Translations under genes and position numbers: made by a program
Notes under the pieces: generated by a model
Told to the model about the DNA's origin: nothing
Database searches by the model: none
The model's input: only the letters and a program-made list of their open reading frames with translations
NCBI GenBank assembly: GCA_039519185.1
Contig: CM076851.1
Location: 99,631,531 to 99,695,530, forward strand
From: Astragalus membranaceus
Lineage: Eukaryota > Streptophyta > Magnoliopsida > Fabales > Fabaceae
Length of the DNA stretch: 64,000 nucleotides
Direction of reading: 5' to 3'
Shown: one piece after another, positions 35,550-46,098 of the stretch
Layout of the letters: each line of letters begins with the position of its first letter
Position numbering within the stretch: position 1 is the stretch's first letter

Positions 35550-36596
35550 CACTGGGGATCATAAAAATGTTGTCAAGCAAACCTATCCTTCAGATTGATA
35601 TTATTCATCATTCAGGAGTAAGCAGTTGTGATGAATGACTATAACTGTTACTTTGAACTTTGACGCTCTTAAATGGGCTGATCTTTCTGCTTTAGATGAG
35701 TTTGTTGTTGATGATGAAGCCTGGTTCTGCAATCATGGTGAGATATTAGCTGTTAAATTTCTTTGATTTCTCTTTTAGGGGTTTTCTGTGTTGCTTAGTT
35801 TTACTTTCAATTGCAGATTGCAAACATCCGAAAACTGCTGAAGATTTTCTTAGATCTACATCCACAAGCAATTCTAAGGTTTCTACTAGTTCTACCTCAA
35901 TTTTTGGTTTCTTTTTTTGTTTTTGATAAATTCAATTTTTGGTTTCTTTTTATTCTCATAATCAAAATTCTTAATGTGTTATTTGTTAAACCTAAAAAAA
36001 TTTGGTAACTTTATCCCTCTATTTTATTTTTATGATTTAGCTCTCCAATTTTTCGATTTTGGGTTTTATGGGTATTAGATTTTTGCTATTCTGGTTTTTG
36101 TTTAATTTGCTATTCTGAATTGTTATGCAGGATGTTGCTAATGAATCCTCGAGACAGACTTAACAAAATGTTAAGAACTAATGACACGGATAGGGACTAG
36201 TGAGACGGATATAAAAATTGCATGGGAAAACTCACTATTTTTATTTACTTGAAGGACTAAGTGTATAGATGATATAAGTCTTGAAATTGGTAGTTTACTA
36301 GCTATTTTATCATGATTAGATAGAGGTAATTTGGGTGGTTGTGTTAATTGTATAGAGCAGAGGTGAACATGCCTGCTGAATTTTATGTTTCAAAGGCTGA
36401 GTGATTTCGTTGTTGGAATTTGATGACAGAGTATTTATCCTTTTGGTATTTGATTGAGTATCTTCCTTTGTTTGATTATTTGTGTGTGTGTGTGTTGTTG
36501 TTGAATGAACCTGTAAGAATTCCAACCAAGGCTTGCATTGCTGTTTATTTTGCAGTGTGCATGTGATCATGTCTACTTCTATGTTATTTTTTGCAG
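35550..36596 (+). other. Further exon-like segments in the Pack-CACTA, unidentified
   Basis: 35550-35617 follows TTGTTCAG and encodes ALGIIKMLSSKPILQIDIIH. 35640-35738 is open (TVTLNFDALKWADLSALDEF) and ends at a GTGAGA donor. 35818-35878 lies between TTGCAG and GTTTCT. 36131 on follows TATGCAG. They look like fragments of one or two genes that I do not recognise. No reliable reading frame joins them. Confidence 0.35.
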
Positions 36597-36746
36597 ATGT
36601 CAGTAGCAATAAAGAAGATTTTGTATGCAATAAAGAAGATTTTGTATGCCGCTGATGTAAAAGAATCAGCATTAGATGAAGCTCAGGCTTACATTCATGA
36701 AACCTTGAATGCTGATGAAGAGGAACAGGAAACTGAAGAAGCTTGA
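36597..36746 (+). pseudogene. Captured terminal exon of an unidentified gene, with an internal 21-bp duplication
   Basis: After the acceptor TTTTTTGCAG the frame encodes MSVAIKKILYA, repeats IKKILYA, then DVKESALDEAQAYIHETLN and an acidic tail (ADEEEQETEEA) before TGA at 36744-36746. The duplicated DNA is CAATAAAGAAGATTTTGTATG (near 36608 and 36629). The frame is open and the duplication is a multiple of three. I do not recognise the protein. Confidence 0.5.
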
Positions 36747-37261
36747 TTACTCCCAAATATAATTCCTGGCTGTTAAACAAACTAAGTGCCGACCACGACT
36801 ATGAGACTGGTAATCCTTCCCATGCAATGGCCAGAAAGTGCCATTTCATCACATAGCTTAGCTGTTTTTCCCCCCTGTAAGCTTGGATGGATAACCAGAG
36901 GATATTTTAGCTAATCTTTTCTATAAACAAAGTACTTTTTGTATTGAATATTGCTTTAGAAATTGGTTGTGGTATAGCCATTTTAGCTTATCCAGGGATT
37001 GTTCCAATGCACAAGATGGCAGCATGACTTTGCTTTTACTTTCTTTTCTCCTATGTAATTTTTATCTGTAGCAAGTTTTATTTATCAGTAGGCTCTGTAA
37101 TTTTTTGAATACCAATGATTATACAAATGATATGGAGTTTTGTTCATCTATATGTTGGTAGTCGTAGTAATTTTTGTTAAAGAATTTGAATTCTGTTATT
37201 TTTGATTTATGGCAGCATGGGGATACATTAAGGCTAACAAATTTTTTTTTTTTAAAAAAAA

Positions 37262-37640
37262 AGTACTTTTAAAGTCGGGCGAAACGAAAGCCTGACTTCA
37301 AAACAGACTTACGAAGTCAAGCGAAATAAATGCTTGACTTTAAAACAGACTTACGAAGTCGGGCAACAATAAATGCTTGACTTTAAATCATACTTACGAA
37401 GTCAGGCAATAATAATTGCTTGACTTTAAAACAGACTTACGAAGTCAGGCGAAATAAATGCTTGACTTTAAAACTGACTTACGAAGTCAGGCGGAATAAA
37501 TGCTTGACTTTAAATCAGAATTACGAAGTCAGGCTATCGCTTGACTTTAAAACTCCTGACATACAAAGTCGACTTAATAAAAGTCAAGCGGGCGGCTGAC
37601 TTTAAATCCCCTTTTCGCCTGACTTTAAATCCCTTTTTTG
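37262..37640. repeat. Right subterminal repeats of the Pack-CACTA
   Basis: Six to seven tandem units of about 45-60 bp built as ACGAAGTCAGGCGAAATAAA then TGCTTGACTTTAAAACAGACTT. Each unit has an inverted AGTCAGGC / GCTTGACTT pair. Confidence 0.9.
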
Positions 37641-38917
37641 CACTAGTGAATAAAAGAGGGACAATGTCCATTACTAATTTCACCCTAAAAATTACTGAAT
37701 GAAGTCTTTCAGCCATACTGGCTTTTAGGCCACACGACTGGGCCTGTTGGGTATCACCATTGGACTGCTAACAGTTTGAGTAACTGAAAAATGGGGAGTA
37801 GAGAAGTTGGAAGTGGAATTGAAAACCATGAGACGGTTGAGAGTAGAGCACAACTCAAGTACAAGTTACAACACAAGTTTTGGAGGCATGAAAGTGAGTT
37901 AAAATTTATTTTTGAGAAAAATGTGAAGATCAGAATTTGTATCTCACTCCATTTTCAATTCTCTTCTTATTTTGCACCTTATCATTCCCCACTTTCTCAA
38001 ACATCCATCACCTTAGTTTTAAGCCAAGTGCAAATTTTTATGGTTCCCTAATTGGACCTGTTAGGTTCCTAATGCATGCCTTGTGGTTATTTGATTTCAC
38101 AATCAGTTTGGTTAACTTCTGGTTTCTGTCTCTATAAATTAATATGTGTGGGATTGTTTGTTTGTCATTTTGGGAAATGTTGCCAATTGCGGATTGTATA
38201 ATTTGAACAATTCGAGAGAGAGAACTATACTATCTATTGTATATAAATATGATGAAAAACATTAAAGAATGGTTAGCGTAAGTAGGAAGTCATGAGCCCA
38301 GGTCTACGATCCGTTCGAGCACCCTTCTGTATTGTTTGGTGGTGGTTTCCTCTTTTGGATGTAGCATTTATATTATGTAAGACTATATCGTTTGAGGGTT
38401 ACGCTATTAGCTAAAATCTTAAAAGATACCGTATGAGATATTAGTGAGGTGCCGATTGGAGAACTCACTGAGATTTTCATAATCTCATCCTTTATTTGTT
38501 GTGGCTTTTCAGATAAGCAAGTTAAGATATTGGACGATAAGAGAAAAGAAAAAGGAGCGTTGATATGATGTTGAAGCCCCTTTTGGTTGCTCAAGATTTG
38601 TCACCTTGAGTAGTTAGATATTATGTATTATGATGTTTTAAGATTCCAAAGTGAATTAGAATGTTATATCTCACTTGTGATAGGTCTATGTACTGTTATT
38701 TTGAGAATTTGGATTAAAATTATATACGACTCTTATGTGAACCTAGAACTATTTTATTAGTGAAAGATAATTTGCTATGGAGGCATAACGTTGGATGAGT
38801 CACTTGGGAATTTTTATATTCTATTTATTAATCCAAATTTACGGTGCATATCTGATTGGATAAATTAAGAACATTCTATATTTTGTTGACGAACGAAATT
38901 TAGAATGTTCCAGAACT

Positions 38918-40281
38918 AAAACATGAGCTTGTTTACTCTATATTAACCAATCCATCTTTGATTTTAATTTTATAAAACAAAAAAATCAATCATAATTCAG
39001 TAAAAAAATGGGCCTTCACAAGATCATATCTTTACAAACACAGAGGGGATGGATTAGGCTTGTGAAACAACTCAATTGAAGGCCAAACATAGAGAAACAA
39101 TCTTGGATTCCGATGAGAAACACGGCCACCCGTGTTCCAGCAACACGGGCCGTGTCGTTGCCATCAAAATTTCCACAGGGACAGCTTTTGACACGGTTAC
39201 CCGTGTGCCAAAACTGAATTTTTATGTTCCTACTTCAATCACTTGATTCCAATCCATATTCAACCGAATTTATAACCACATTTCCACACAATATACATGA
39301 GTAAAACAACCACAACCACAACATTGAAGGATTCACACTATCGATTTAAGAACAACATCAATTCATGCTCATTTTTAAACCTACAATTTTCCATATTTGA
39401 GAGATAGAGTACTTTCATCAACTTATGAACATGTCAGTACCAGAATATAAGTTTCCATTTTAACATGCAAGGTATATCAACACTCGCAAACATTAACATT
39501 TAAACTTTCACCTGCTCAAACACACGAAATTGAAGGTGAAGAACTCACCTCTTGAAGTAGGAAAAATAGTTTGACACAAGAACAAGCTCGTAATCTCCCA
39601 CAAATTCAGAATGCCCAAGCTTCAACCTCACTTCTATTGCTCCTAGACCCAAGATAGCACTCCAAAAATGCCTAAACCAGCAACCAATCACTCATGCAAT
39701 CCCCTAATCACTGACCTTGATGCTTCAATACCACATGCAAGAAGTTGGTAGATGAGAGGGGTGAAGTTTTGAATTGGAAATTTCTGCTCCTAAACTCGCT
39801 AATGAAGGCTGAAATTTGAGTTTGATAGAGGAGATGAACTTAAGGTGAACACTTTAATGGATTTCAGCAACTAAAGAAGTGGAATTCTGAACTTCAAGAA
39901 TCTTCATCTCTCTCTCAACCTCGACACCCTTCTCTTACTTTGAGGGGATGTTGGTTCTTTTCTGAAATGAGGATATCTGAGTGGGAGTGTGTGTTGGTTT
40001 CTAATATACCTCAGCTGACTCATTTAGAGAATGGGTCTAGTTTTTGAGTGTGGTTTGACTCTCCCAAATGGGTTGCGTTTCGCCCCAAGCCCACTATCTA
40101 AGGTCACTGAAATTTCTAAATGCAACCCCTCTTCCATTCCTACCCCACAAAGTCAACCTTAGGTATAGTTTCAACACAAGATGTACTTAATTATCAAACA
40201 AACTCAATCAAATCATTCAATCACACATAATTAACTAGACTATAATATCCAAAGTAACTAATATTTACTTTGGGTATTACA
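38918..40281 (-). repeat. Inverted 5' part of a gypsy LTR
   Basis: The right end GGGTATTACA is the inverse of an LTR start TGTAATACCC, close to the start at 24986. It contains palindromic modules at 39120-39210, including the perfect ACACGGGCCGTGT (39143-39155). The 3' half of the LTR is missing and the left edge is an estimate. Confidence 0.75.
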
Positions 40282-40830
40282 ACTTGAGTAGTGGCTAACG
40301 GAAACTCATGTATATATAGAAGGTTGTACATTCTGTAAAACAAACATCAATCTAATATTTTTGGCAAAGTCTTTACTTTTTCTATCTTTTATCGCATTCT
40401 TTATGTTTTATGCCCTTTGACAGTCCAACCACGCGTCCCTCTCACCTATCTTTACACTTTTTGGAAAAGTTAGGGAACCCATAGTCAAGAAACAGAGCTC
40501 CTTCCTCGGCGAAATTGCTTGAAGAAACAAAGGAATCTTGGTTTCAAACCTCTGGCTGAATGTGGCTAAGGAAAACAGTTTGAATAAGAACACCATGATA
40601 AATCTTCTTGACACAATTTTAGAATACATACAATTTAATTTTACTAATGAACCGCGCGTATCTATGGAAAAATAATACATGTTATTTCCTTAGGATAAGG
40701 CCACCTTTTTTTGATCAATTAGGATAAGGCCGGCCACCTAAGAATGCAGGTAAAATATTTTAAAATTATTAGTAATTAGCATTATAAATAAATTATTTAT
40801 TCTTAAAATAATTGGAAAAAAACAACGTCG
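40282..40830. other. Unassigned sequence, no gene recognised
   Basis: AT-rich. An open frame of 90 codons on the minus strand (40408-40680) has no motif I recognise. A phrase TTAGGATAAGGCC is repeated at about 40690 and 40718. Confidence 0.4.
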
Positions 40831-42180
40831 GGACGACATCAGTTAATTGGTGGATAAAAAGTGTATGGTTCGTTATATTAAGTTGATTTCTACAATGTTT
40901 AGATTCCCCAGTTGATTTGTTGTCTGATTTGAAAAACATGCTTGTAAATTTTGTTACAAACTATTAGGCCAACGAAATAAAATATGAAAAGGCAACTCTG
41001 ATGGGGAAAAACAAACTTTGTTAGTCATCCAAAAGCGAGCACGAAACCGTGAGAAGACATGAATGAGAGTGAACAAAACTTTGTGAGAAAGATATTCAAG
41101 GCAAAGGCTTCCTAGATAAAATTGTGGCAAAATATCAATGACAAATAAATCATTTGAAGTGAGATCAACATAAAATTATGTGACATAGGTAACTTATACC
41201 ATATTAATCTCAAATTACCCACTATTGACAAGAGAAACTAAAACAAGTGGTAAATATAAAATTGTTTGTGTTAATTAAATAAAAATTTGCGTTAAAAACA
41301 ATTTCAGTTTTTTATCACAATTCATAGTCATTGGAAGTTTGCGTTAAGACTAAATTTAAAACCTAAATTTCAAGACTAAATTTCAAAACTATAACAATAA
41401 TCATTGTCTTATTTATTTATTTATTTATTTATTTATTTGTACTTAAGTGTACAATAACTTATCCCGTATGACAACAACACAACACGAGTCCCGAAACAAT
41501 TCCATAGCAGGTGCCACCACTACGGAAACCCTTAGTATGGCAGAATTGGTTGCACACTGGGATTGTTGTGCATTTGTCTAAGCATTTTAGTCCTGGCAAA
41601 TCAAACCCATTTGCTGACCCTGCAATAAACATAAATTTTAATCCTAATGAGCAACGAAGGATATAAGCAAAAAAAAAAAACATTATGCAGTAGACCACCT
41701 ATGATATAGTTCACCTACATCAACTATTATTTAAATGTAAAATGGTCCTTTCTGTATTCCAAAATATCAAGAGTAGACTTATAACAAATATTATCAATTG
41801 CAATGTTGTAAACTGGATAATGGAAATACATCCAAAGAGATAAACTTATCTTTCTTTACAATACCTGAAAGCAAAACCAACGCAAAACACAAAAACCAGC
41901 AAATATAACTTTGATTGATGCGAAATGCCATTATGTAAGATTTAACCTTATAATTGATTTGTTGAAAGATGTAGGTCTTATGAGATCAATATATATGCAT
42001 ATATAAATGAAAAAAAGAAAACAAGTCAATAATCTCAAAAATTAAAAAAAATGTTATTTGTTTGACTAATCACTTTGTGCAATTAATGTTGGTTCTTTAA
42101 TTAATAAAATTAAAAGTTATTATTGGTTATATATACAATTCATTTAATGCATTTAAGTAGTATTTTAAATATGAACACAA
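40831..42180. repeat. Segmental duplication, copy 2 (uninterrupted)
   Basis: It aligns in order with 4274-4791, 6745-7570 and 11049-11275. The AGATC target of the solo LTR is single here (41162-41166), and the Helitron target is an uninterrupted AT (41940/41941). It has a TTTA repeat (41409-41438) absent from copy 1. Confidence 0.9.
41459..41931 (-). CDS. Defensin-like secreted cysteine-rich peptide, copy 2 (two exons: 41865-41931 and 41459-41619)
   Basis: Same design as the gene at 7088-7561: exon 1 of 67 bp with a signal peptide (MAFRINQSY then a hydrophobic core), a phase-1 GT-AG intron of 245 bp, exon 2 of 161 bp and TAA. The 75-residue product keeps all eight cysteines and the GGTC and CCC motifs. 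Exon 2 differs from copy 1 at about ten residues, mostly between cysteines (for example FDRC to LDKC, TNGF to TKGF), while signal peptides differ at two. Conserved cysteines with changed loops suggest both copies stayed functional for some time after duplication; this is inference from two sequences. Its upstream region is the original one, without the Helitron, so this copy is the better candidate for expression. A frame starting in the intron at 41698 is an artefact. Confidence 0.87.
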
Positions 42181-42275
42181 ACTTTTAATTATGACTAGTA
42201 GAATAAACTGAATGACTCAAATTACGTCATTAATTTGTTTACTTTTGAAGAAAAGATCACATCAGCTCTTGAAAC

Positions 42276-42665
42276 TTTTTTTTTGATAAGCAATAATTTC
42301 ATTGGAAAGGAGCACAAGGGGTGCCCAACCCTTACAATGGGGAAAAAGAAAAGGAGGAGGGCCTCCTCAAAACCTCCCTGGGCCAAAACCCATTGGGAAA
42401 AAGACTCAGGGAGGAAAAAGAGTACCTCGTACAATCTGCACTACAGTGAGGACAACCAACCTAACCCACTGTTTCTCCCCCTACTAGATTACATATTGTT
42501 CAGACATTGTAGTGCATTAGACCACCACATTGAAATTGAATAAGATGAGCAACAATTCAAACGATAAACACACCAACTCCAAGTTAAGCTTTTGGTGCGG
42601 GTTATTACTGCTTCGACACTTGGTTCCTCATTCTTAAAGATAGTGTTATTCCTTGCAAGCCAAAT
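42276..42665 (-). mobile_element. 3' end fragment of an L1-type LINE
   Basis: A T-run at 42276-42284 is the A-tail seen from the other strand. The inner end encodes IWLARNNTIFKNEEPSVEAV, then SLTWSW, the C-terminal zinc-binding (zf-RVT) region after plant LINE reverse transcriptase. The LINE is cut at 42665 by an inverted LTR fragment. Confidence 0.78.
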
Positions 42666-43818
42666 TGTAACACCCCGATAAATTCTAACTTGTAGAATCG
42701 CCGAAATGCACTAAATAGCATACATCAGAGTAACTTCCTGTTATTGAAATATTGAACACAACTAAAACTTTCAATAATACATATCAAATGGTTCTCTGAA
42801 CCTCATTAACTTCCTGAAAATGCTTAAGTTTCAAAACTTAAGACTTGTACATAATCCTGGTGTTCAATACTCAAAACACAAAGTAGCGGAAACGATTTTA
42901 CAATTTAAACAATGAAAGTCATACAATCGGTGACATAACTAAATAAAATACAAAGGGCTAAACAGGAAATCCAATTTCCCATAATTCAATGCGTCGCACC
43001 GGCTAACCGTGCTTCGTCGCCTTTGCTTTCCCCTGTTTCTCTGTAAAAACCACAAATATGAAGGGTGAGAAACATTATCTCAGTGAGTCCTATCGAGACC
43101 CCTTACTAACTCTAGCGGTTCATTATGCTTTACTTTGAACTCGTGGCCCTAATAAGCAACCACGTGGACATATATTAATTTCATGTAACTTTTATGCTCA
43201 TGGCCCTCCTAAGTGACACATGAAGCATATCATATTTTACCTCTTGTAATTTGTAGCCCTACTAAGCAACTACGCATCACATTTCGTTCCATGATTTTAG
43301 CATAACACCTCGGCCTACCTATTTTATAGGCACTTCTTTGGCTTCGGTGAACCCATCCCGCTATTTCTAGTGGGCGAAACCTCTTGAGTCTAGGTTTTGG
43401 GGCTCATGACTTCCCCTCCCCTAGTATGCTAATCCTCTAAGGGTCGTCACCCTTATCCTCTTGTATTTATTATATATTATATATACATGTACCCGCATTG
43501 GGCCGTCTAGAATTCAGTCATGTACCGTCTATCCTTCCACGAGGGAAGGTATTTTGCCGTGAATTAACATTTCTTACCTTGACCATTATGAATTAAGGCT
43601 GTACACTCGCGTGTTACTAATGTACGGTTTTCCTTAACATTTATAACTTGTGAGATTTACCTCAAACTTCTTTCATTTCATGACATAAGTAGGTTTCCAT
43701 CCTTGGGAAACATTGGGGAATCAATCGGAAAGGAATCAGAATCGTTTGGAACGGATTAAAAGGGGTTTTGAGTTAGGGTAACAGAAGGATCCGCACGATC
43801 CGTGCTCCAGAGGCGCAC
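42666..43818 (-). repeat. Inverted 3' part of a gypsy LTR
   Basis: TGTAACACCCC at 42666 is the inverse of the end GGGGTGTTACA. The inverted blocks CTGTAAAAACC ... ATTATCTCAGTGAG (43040-43086) and GGGGCTCATGACTTCCCCTC (43400-43419) match other LTRs. It holds the palindrome GCACGATCCGTGC (43793-43805). It is interrupted at 43818 by the young chromovirus. Confidence 0.82.
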
Positions 43819-46094
43819 TGTAACGCCCCAAAATAATTTAATTATTTATTTAATTAAGTTATTAAAGGCTTACAATATTTATTTAATTTAATTAACTAAT
43901 ACAGGGTTTAATTTATTTTATTTTATTTATTTAGGAGGTGTTGTCACGAATTAGATGGTGCATGGGGGCCCATGACCCACAAGTGAGCCCATGACCCATT
44001 GACTAGTCATAGGAGTCGACTCACTTAGGGGTCTTGGGAGTTAGTTCTCTTTTCACTCAAGTGTGCAAAAGAAAGAAAAGAAACGTAAAAAGAGAGGAGA
44101 AGTGAGAAGAGAAGTCGCGACCTTGCAAGAGGAAAAAGGAGAGGAGTTTTCGTGGAGCACTCAAGGAGGAGGAAGAGCTTGTTGGTGTCTTGCAATTCCT
44201 TGGAGCATTGCCTAGTAATTCGACTTCTAAGAGGTTAGGGGGTCCTCTTTTTATCTTTAATAATTTATGTAATGAGTATTGCCTAGGGTTAGGTTCTAGG
44301 ATAAATTATATGAATGAATTGTGTATTGTTGATTTAATCGTAGTGTTGTGATATGTGATTAGGAATTCCCTATGTTAAAATCGCATAATTGGTGCTTGAT
44401 TGTTGCTAAGATGAATTGCATGTCACATGTTTGAGTATATGACATTGTTGGTGTTTGTTTGGTGAAAATTGAGGTTCATGGTGATAATTAAATTATATAT
44501 ATGTGATTAGGTGTTTGGTGAATTTAATTTGGTGTTTGAATTAGAAAAATTCTGGTTTTTGGAGTTCCTAGGCGCCTTGGGCGCCATATGCCTTGTTGCT
44601 GTTTTCTGTGTCTTAGACATGGGCGCTAGGCGCCCAGCCACTGTGCCCTGCGCCAGTTTTCCATGTGCTATGTCTGTGTTGCAGAATTGTGTTGCTCGTG
44701 TCTAGGCACCATGGGAACCGAGGGTCCCGGAGATTGGGTGTTCGGTTTGCTTTCAAATTTGGTATGGGGGTTCCTGGGCACAAAAAGAGTCAGTTTCTGG
44801 TGTTGGGTCAAAATTTGGCCGTGTGCCTTGTGTCATGGGCGCCAAGGGCCCCAATTTTTCTGTTGTTCATTTTGCGAAAATTGATACTGGGTTTTCATGT
44901 CCAAGCTAAATGGCTCGTGTAAAACAATTTTTGGAGTCATAGGAGTTGTGGTCTGTCCTGGCCTTAGGTGCCTAGTCCATGGGCGCCAAAGAGGCGTGTC
45001 ACTTTTTGCCAAAATTTTTGTTGGGTTCTCATATTCTGAGTATTTGGCTCGAACAAAATCAATTTCGAAGTAAATGAGTTTCCTTGCGTGTTTTGCCAAT
45101 GAGTTAATTTACTGGTGGTTCTGGACTGAAGATGTTCAAGGTGTCTAATGTCAATTTTTATTCGTTTTCCCTATGTTGTGTCAAATCCTAAAATTGGCCT
45201 AATTGAAATTGGTGTTGGTGTGAGTGGTGGGTTGAGTTGGTGAGTGTATTATGGTGTGATTGGTGAGCAGAGGCTTCGGCCTAATTTTTAATTGGTGAGC
45301 TGAATTAATAAAATGGTGAGTTGATTTATTTGGTGAATTGATGAATTGTGTGGTGTGTTGTGGTGCATTTCCATAGCATCTCATGCGACATGTGCATTAT
45401 TGGTGAGCAGAGGCTTCGGCCTAATTTTATTTGGTGAGCAGAGGCTTCGGCCTAATTTTATTTGGTGAGCAGAGGCTACGGCCTAATTGTATTTGGTGAC
45501 GGATCCGACATGCATGTGCCCGTGGAGTTTGGGTTGCATTTCATGCATAACCATATCTTTTGCATTGTTGTTGGAGATTGTAATTGTGATATGGTTATTG
45601 CCTTTGTTGTGAATCCGTGTGCCTAGTTACCTTTTCTTATGCAGTGCTTATTTCCATATGTTATTAATTATGAAAATAGACTCACCCTACTGCTTTTATG
45701 TTGCTTCTTATGTCGGCAACGTGCAGGTAATAACGAGTGAAGGTTACCCTTATGCCTTCGTCTGGTAGGAAGTGTCATGCTCTGATACGTAGCACTGGGG
45801 GGCATCTTATGCTTATGTGTTATTGTCTTTATGCTGTTAGACTATTGTTGATGCTGTATTAGTTTTATTTTTCGAACTTGTTATTAATTCCGCTGCTGTA
45901 GTGACTGTAATTGGTTGATGCGAACTGAACAATATTTCAATGGTGCTATGTATCTTGTGGTTTTAACCGAACTATAAAAATGGAAGTGGTTGATTTGATG
46001 AAGTAAGTGTAGCACTCGCTTAGATTGTTTTCAAAAAAAAAAAAAGAAACTCTGATTTTATTAAATAGTAAGGTTATTAGAAAGGGGTGTTACA
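43819..46094 (+). repeat. 5' LTR of the young chromovirus, 2276 bp
   Basis: It runs from TGTAACGCCCC to GGGGTGTTACA. It contains GGCGCC-type palindromes (44571-44585, 44621-44635 and weaker ones to 45000), and an array of hairpin repeats at 45258-45497. A block with ATAGACTCACC and GTGCAGGTAAT near 45670-45735 resembles the conserved 3' block of the other LTRs. Open frames of 60-95 codons in the LTR carry no known motif. Confidence 0.95.
45258..45497 (+). repeat. Repeats of ~31 bp, each with an AGGC-UNCG-GCCT hairpin
   Basis: Hairpin cores lie at 45271-45282, 45411-45422, 45442-45453 and 45473-45484. The last three are spaced exactly 31 bp. The first three have the loop TTCG, the fourth TACG. 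The unit reads TTGGTGAGCAGAGGC..CGGCCTAAT. Confidence 0.93.
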
Positions 46095-46098
46095 TTAG

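Larger units (their letters stand above)
31232..37648 (+). mobile_element. Pack-CACTA transposon, 6417 bp, with AAT target duplication and captured exons of several genes
   Basis: The ends are perfect 14-bp inverted repeats, CACTAGTGCAAAAA at 31232 and its complement ending at 37648. AAT flanks both sides (31229-31231, 37649-37651), the 3-bp duplication expected of CACTA elements. Subterminal regions hold many AGTCAGGCG / CGCCTGACTT repeats. No transposase is seen. The interior carries plus-strand exons with introns from glutathione reductase, a malonyl-CoA synthetase, a TatD-like nuclease and unidentified genes, all in one orientation. Intron retention shows capture at the DNA level. Confidence 0.93.
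24986..38912 (+). repeat. Solo Ty3/gypsy LTR with GAACT target duplication, interrupted by copia, SINE-like and CACTA insertions
   Basis: The LTR starts TGTAATACCC at 24986 and ends GAATGTTCCA at 38912. GAACT occurs directly before (24981-24985) and after (38913-38917), so one insertion event spans the whole block. Its own sequence is 24986-25729, 30567-31231 and 37652-38912. The right part holds the conserved LTR blocks GGAAGTCATGAGCCC (38285-38299) and GAACTCACTGAGAT ... GGCTTTTCAG (38461-38514). The first 42 bp form an imperfect inverted repeat (AATACCCAAAGTAATTT against AAATTACTTTGAGTATT). A further old insertion in the middle part (about 31047-31231 and 37652-37770) is possible. Confidence 0.88.

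Noticed and set aside
36316..36780. 154-codon minus-strand frame
   Set aside because: It runs antisense to the captured terminal exon and its intron, and has repetitive Thr/His/Asn content from TG repeats.
44511..44922. Overlapping frames of 64-85 codons in the chromovirus LTR, repeated at 51279-51720
   Set aside because: Both copies derive from one LTR, so the repetition is not independent conservation. No start context, domain or codon signal.
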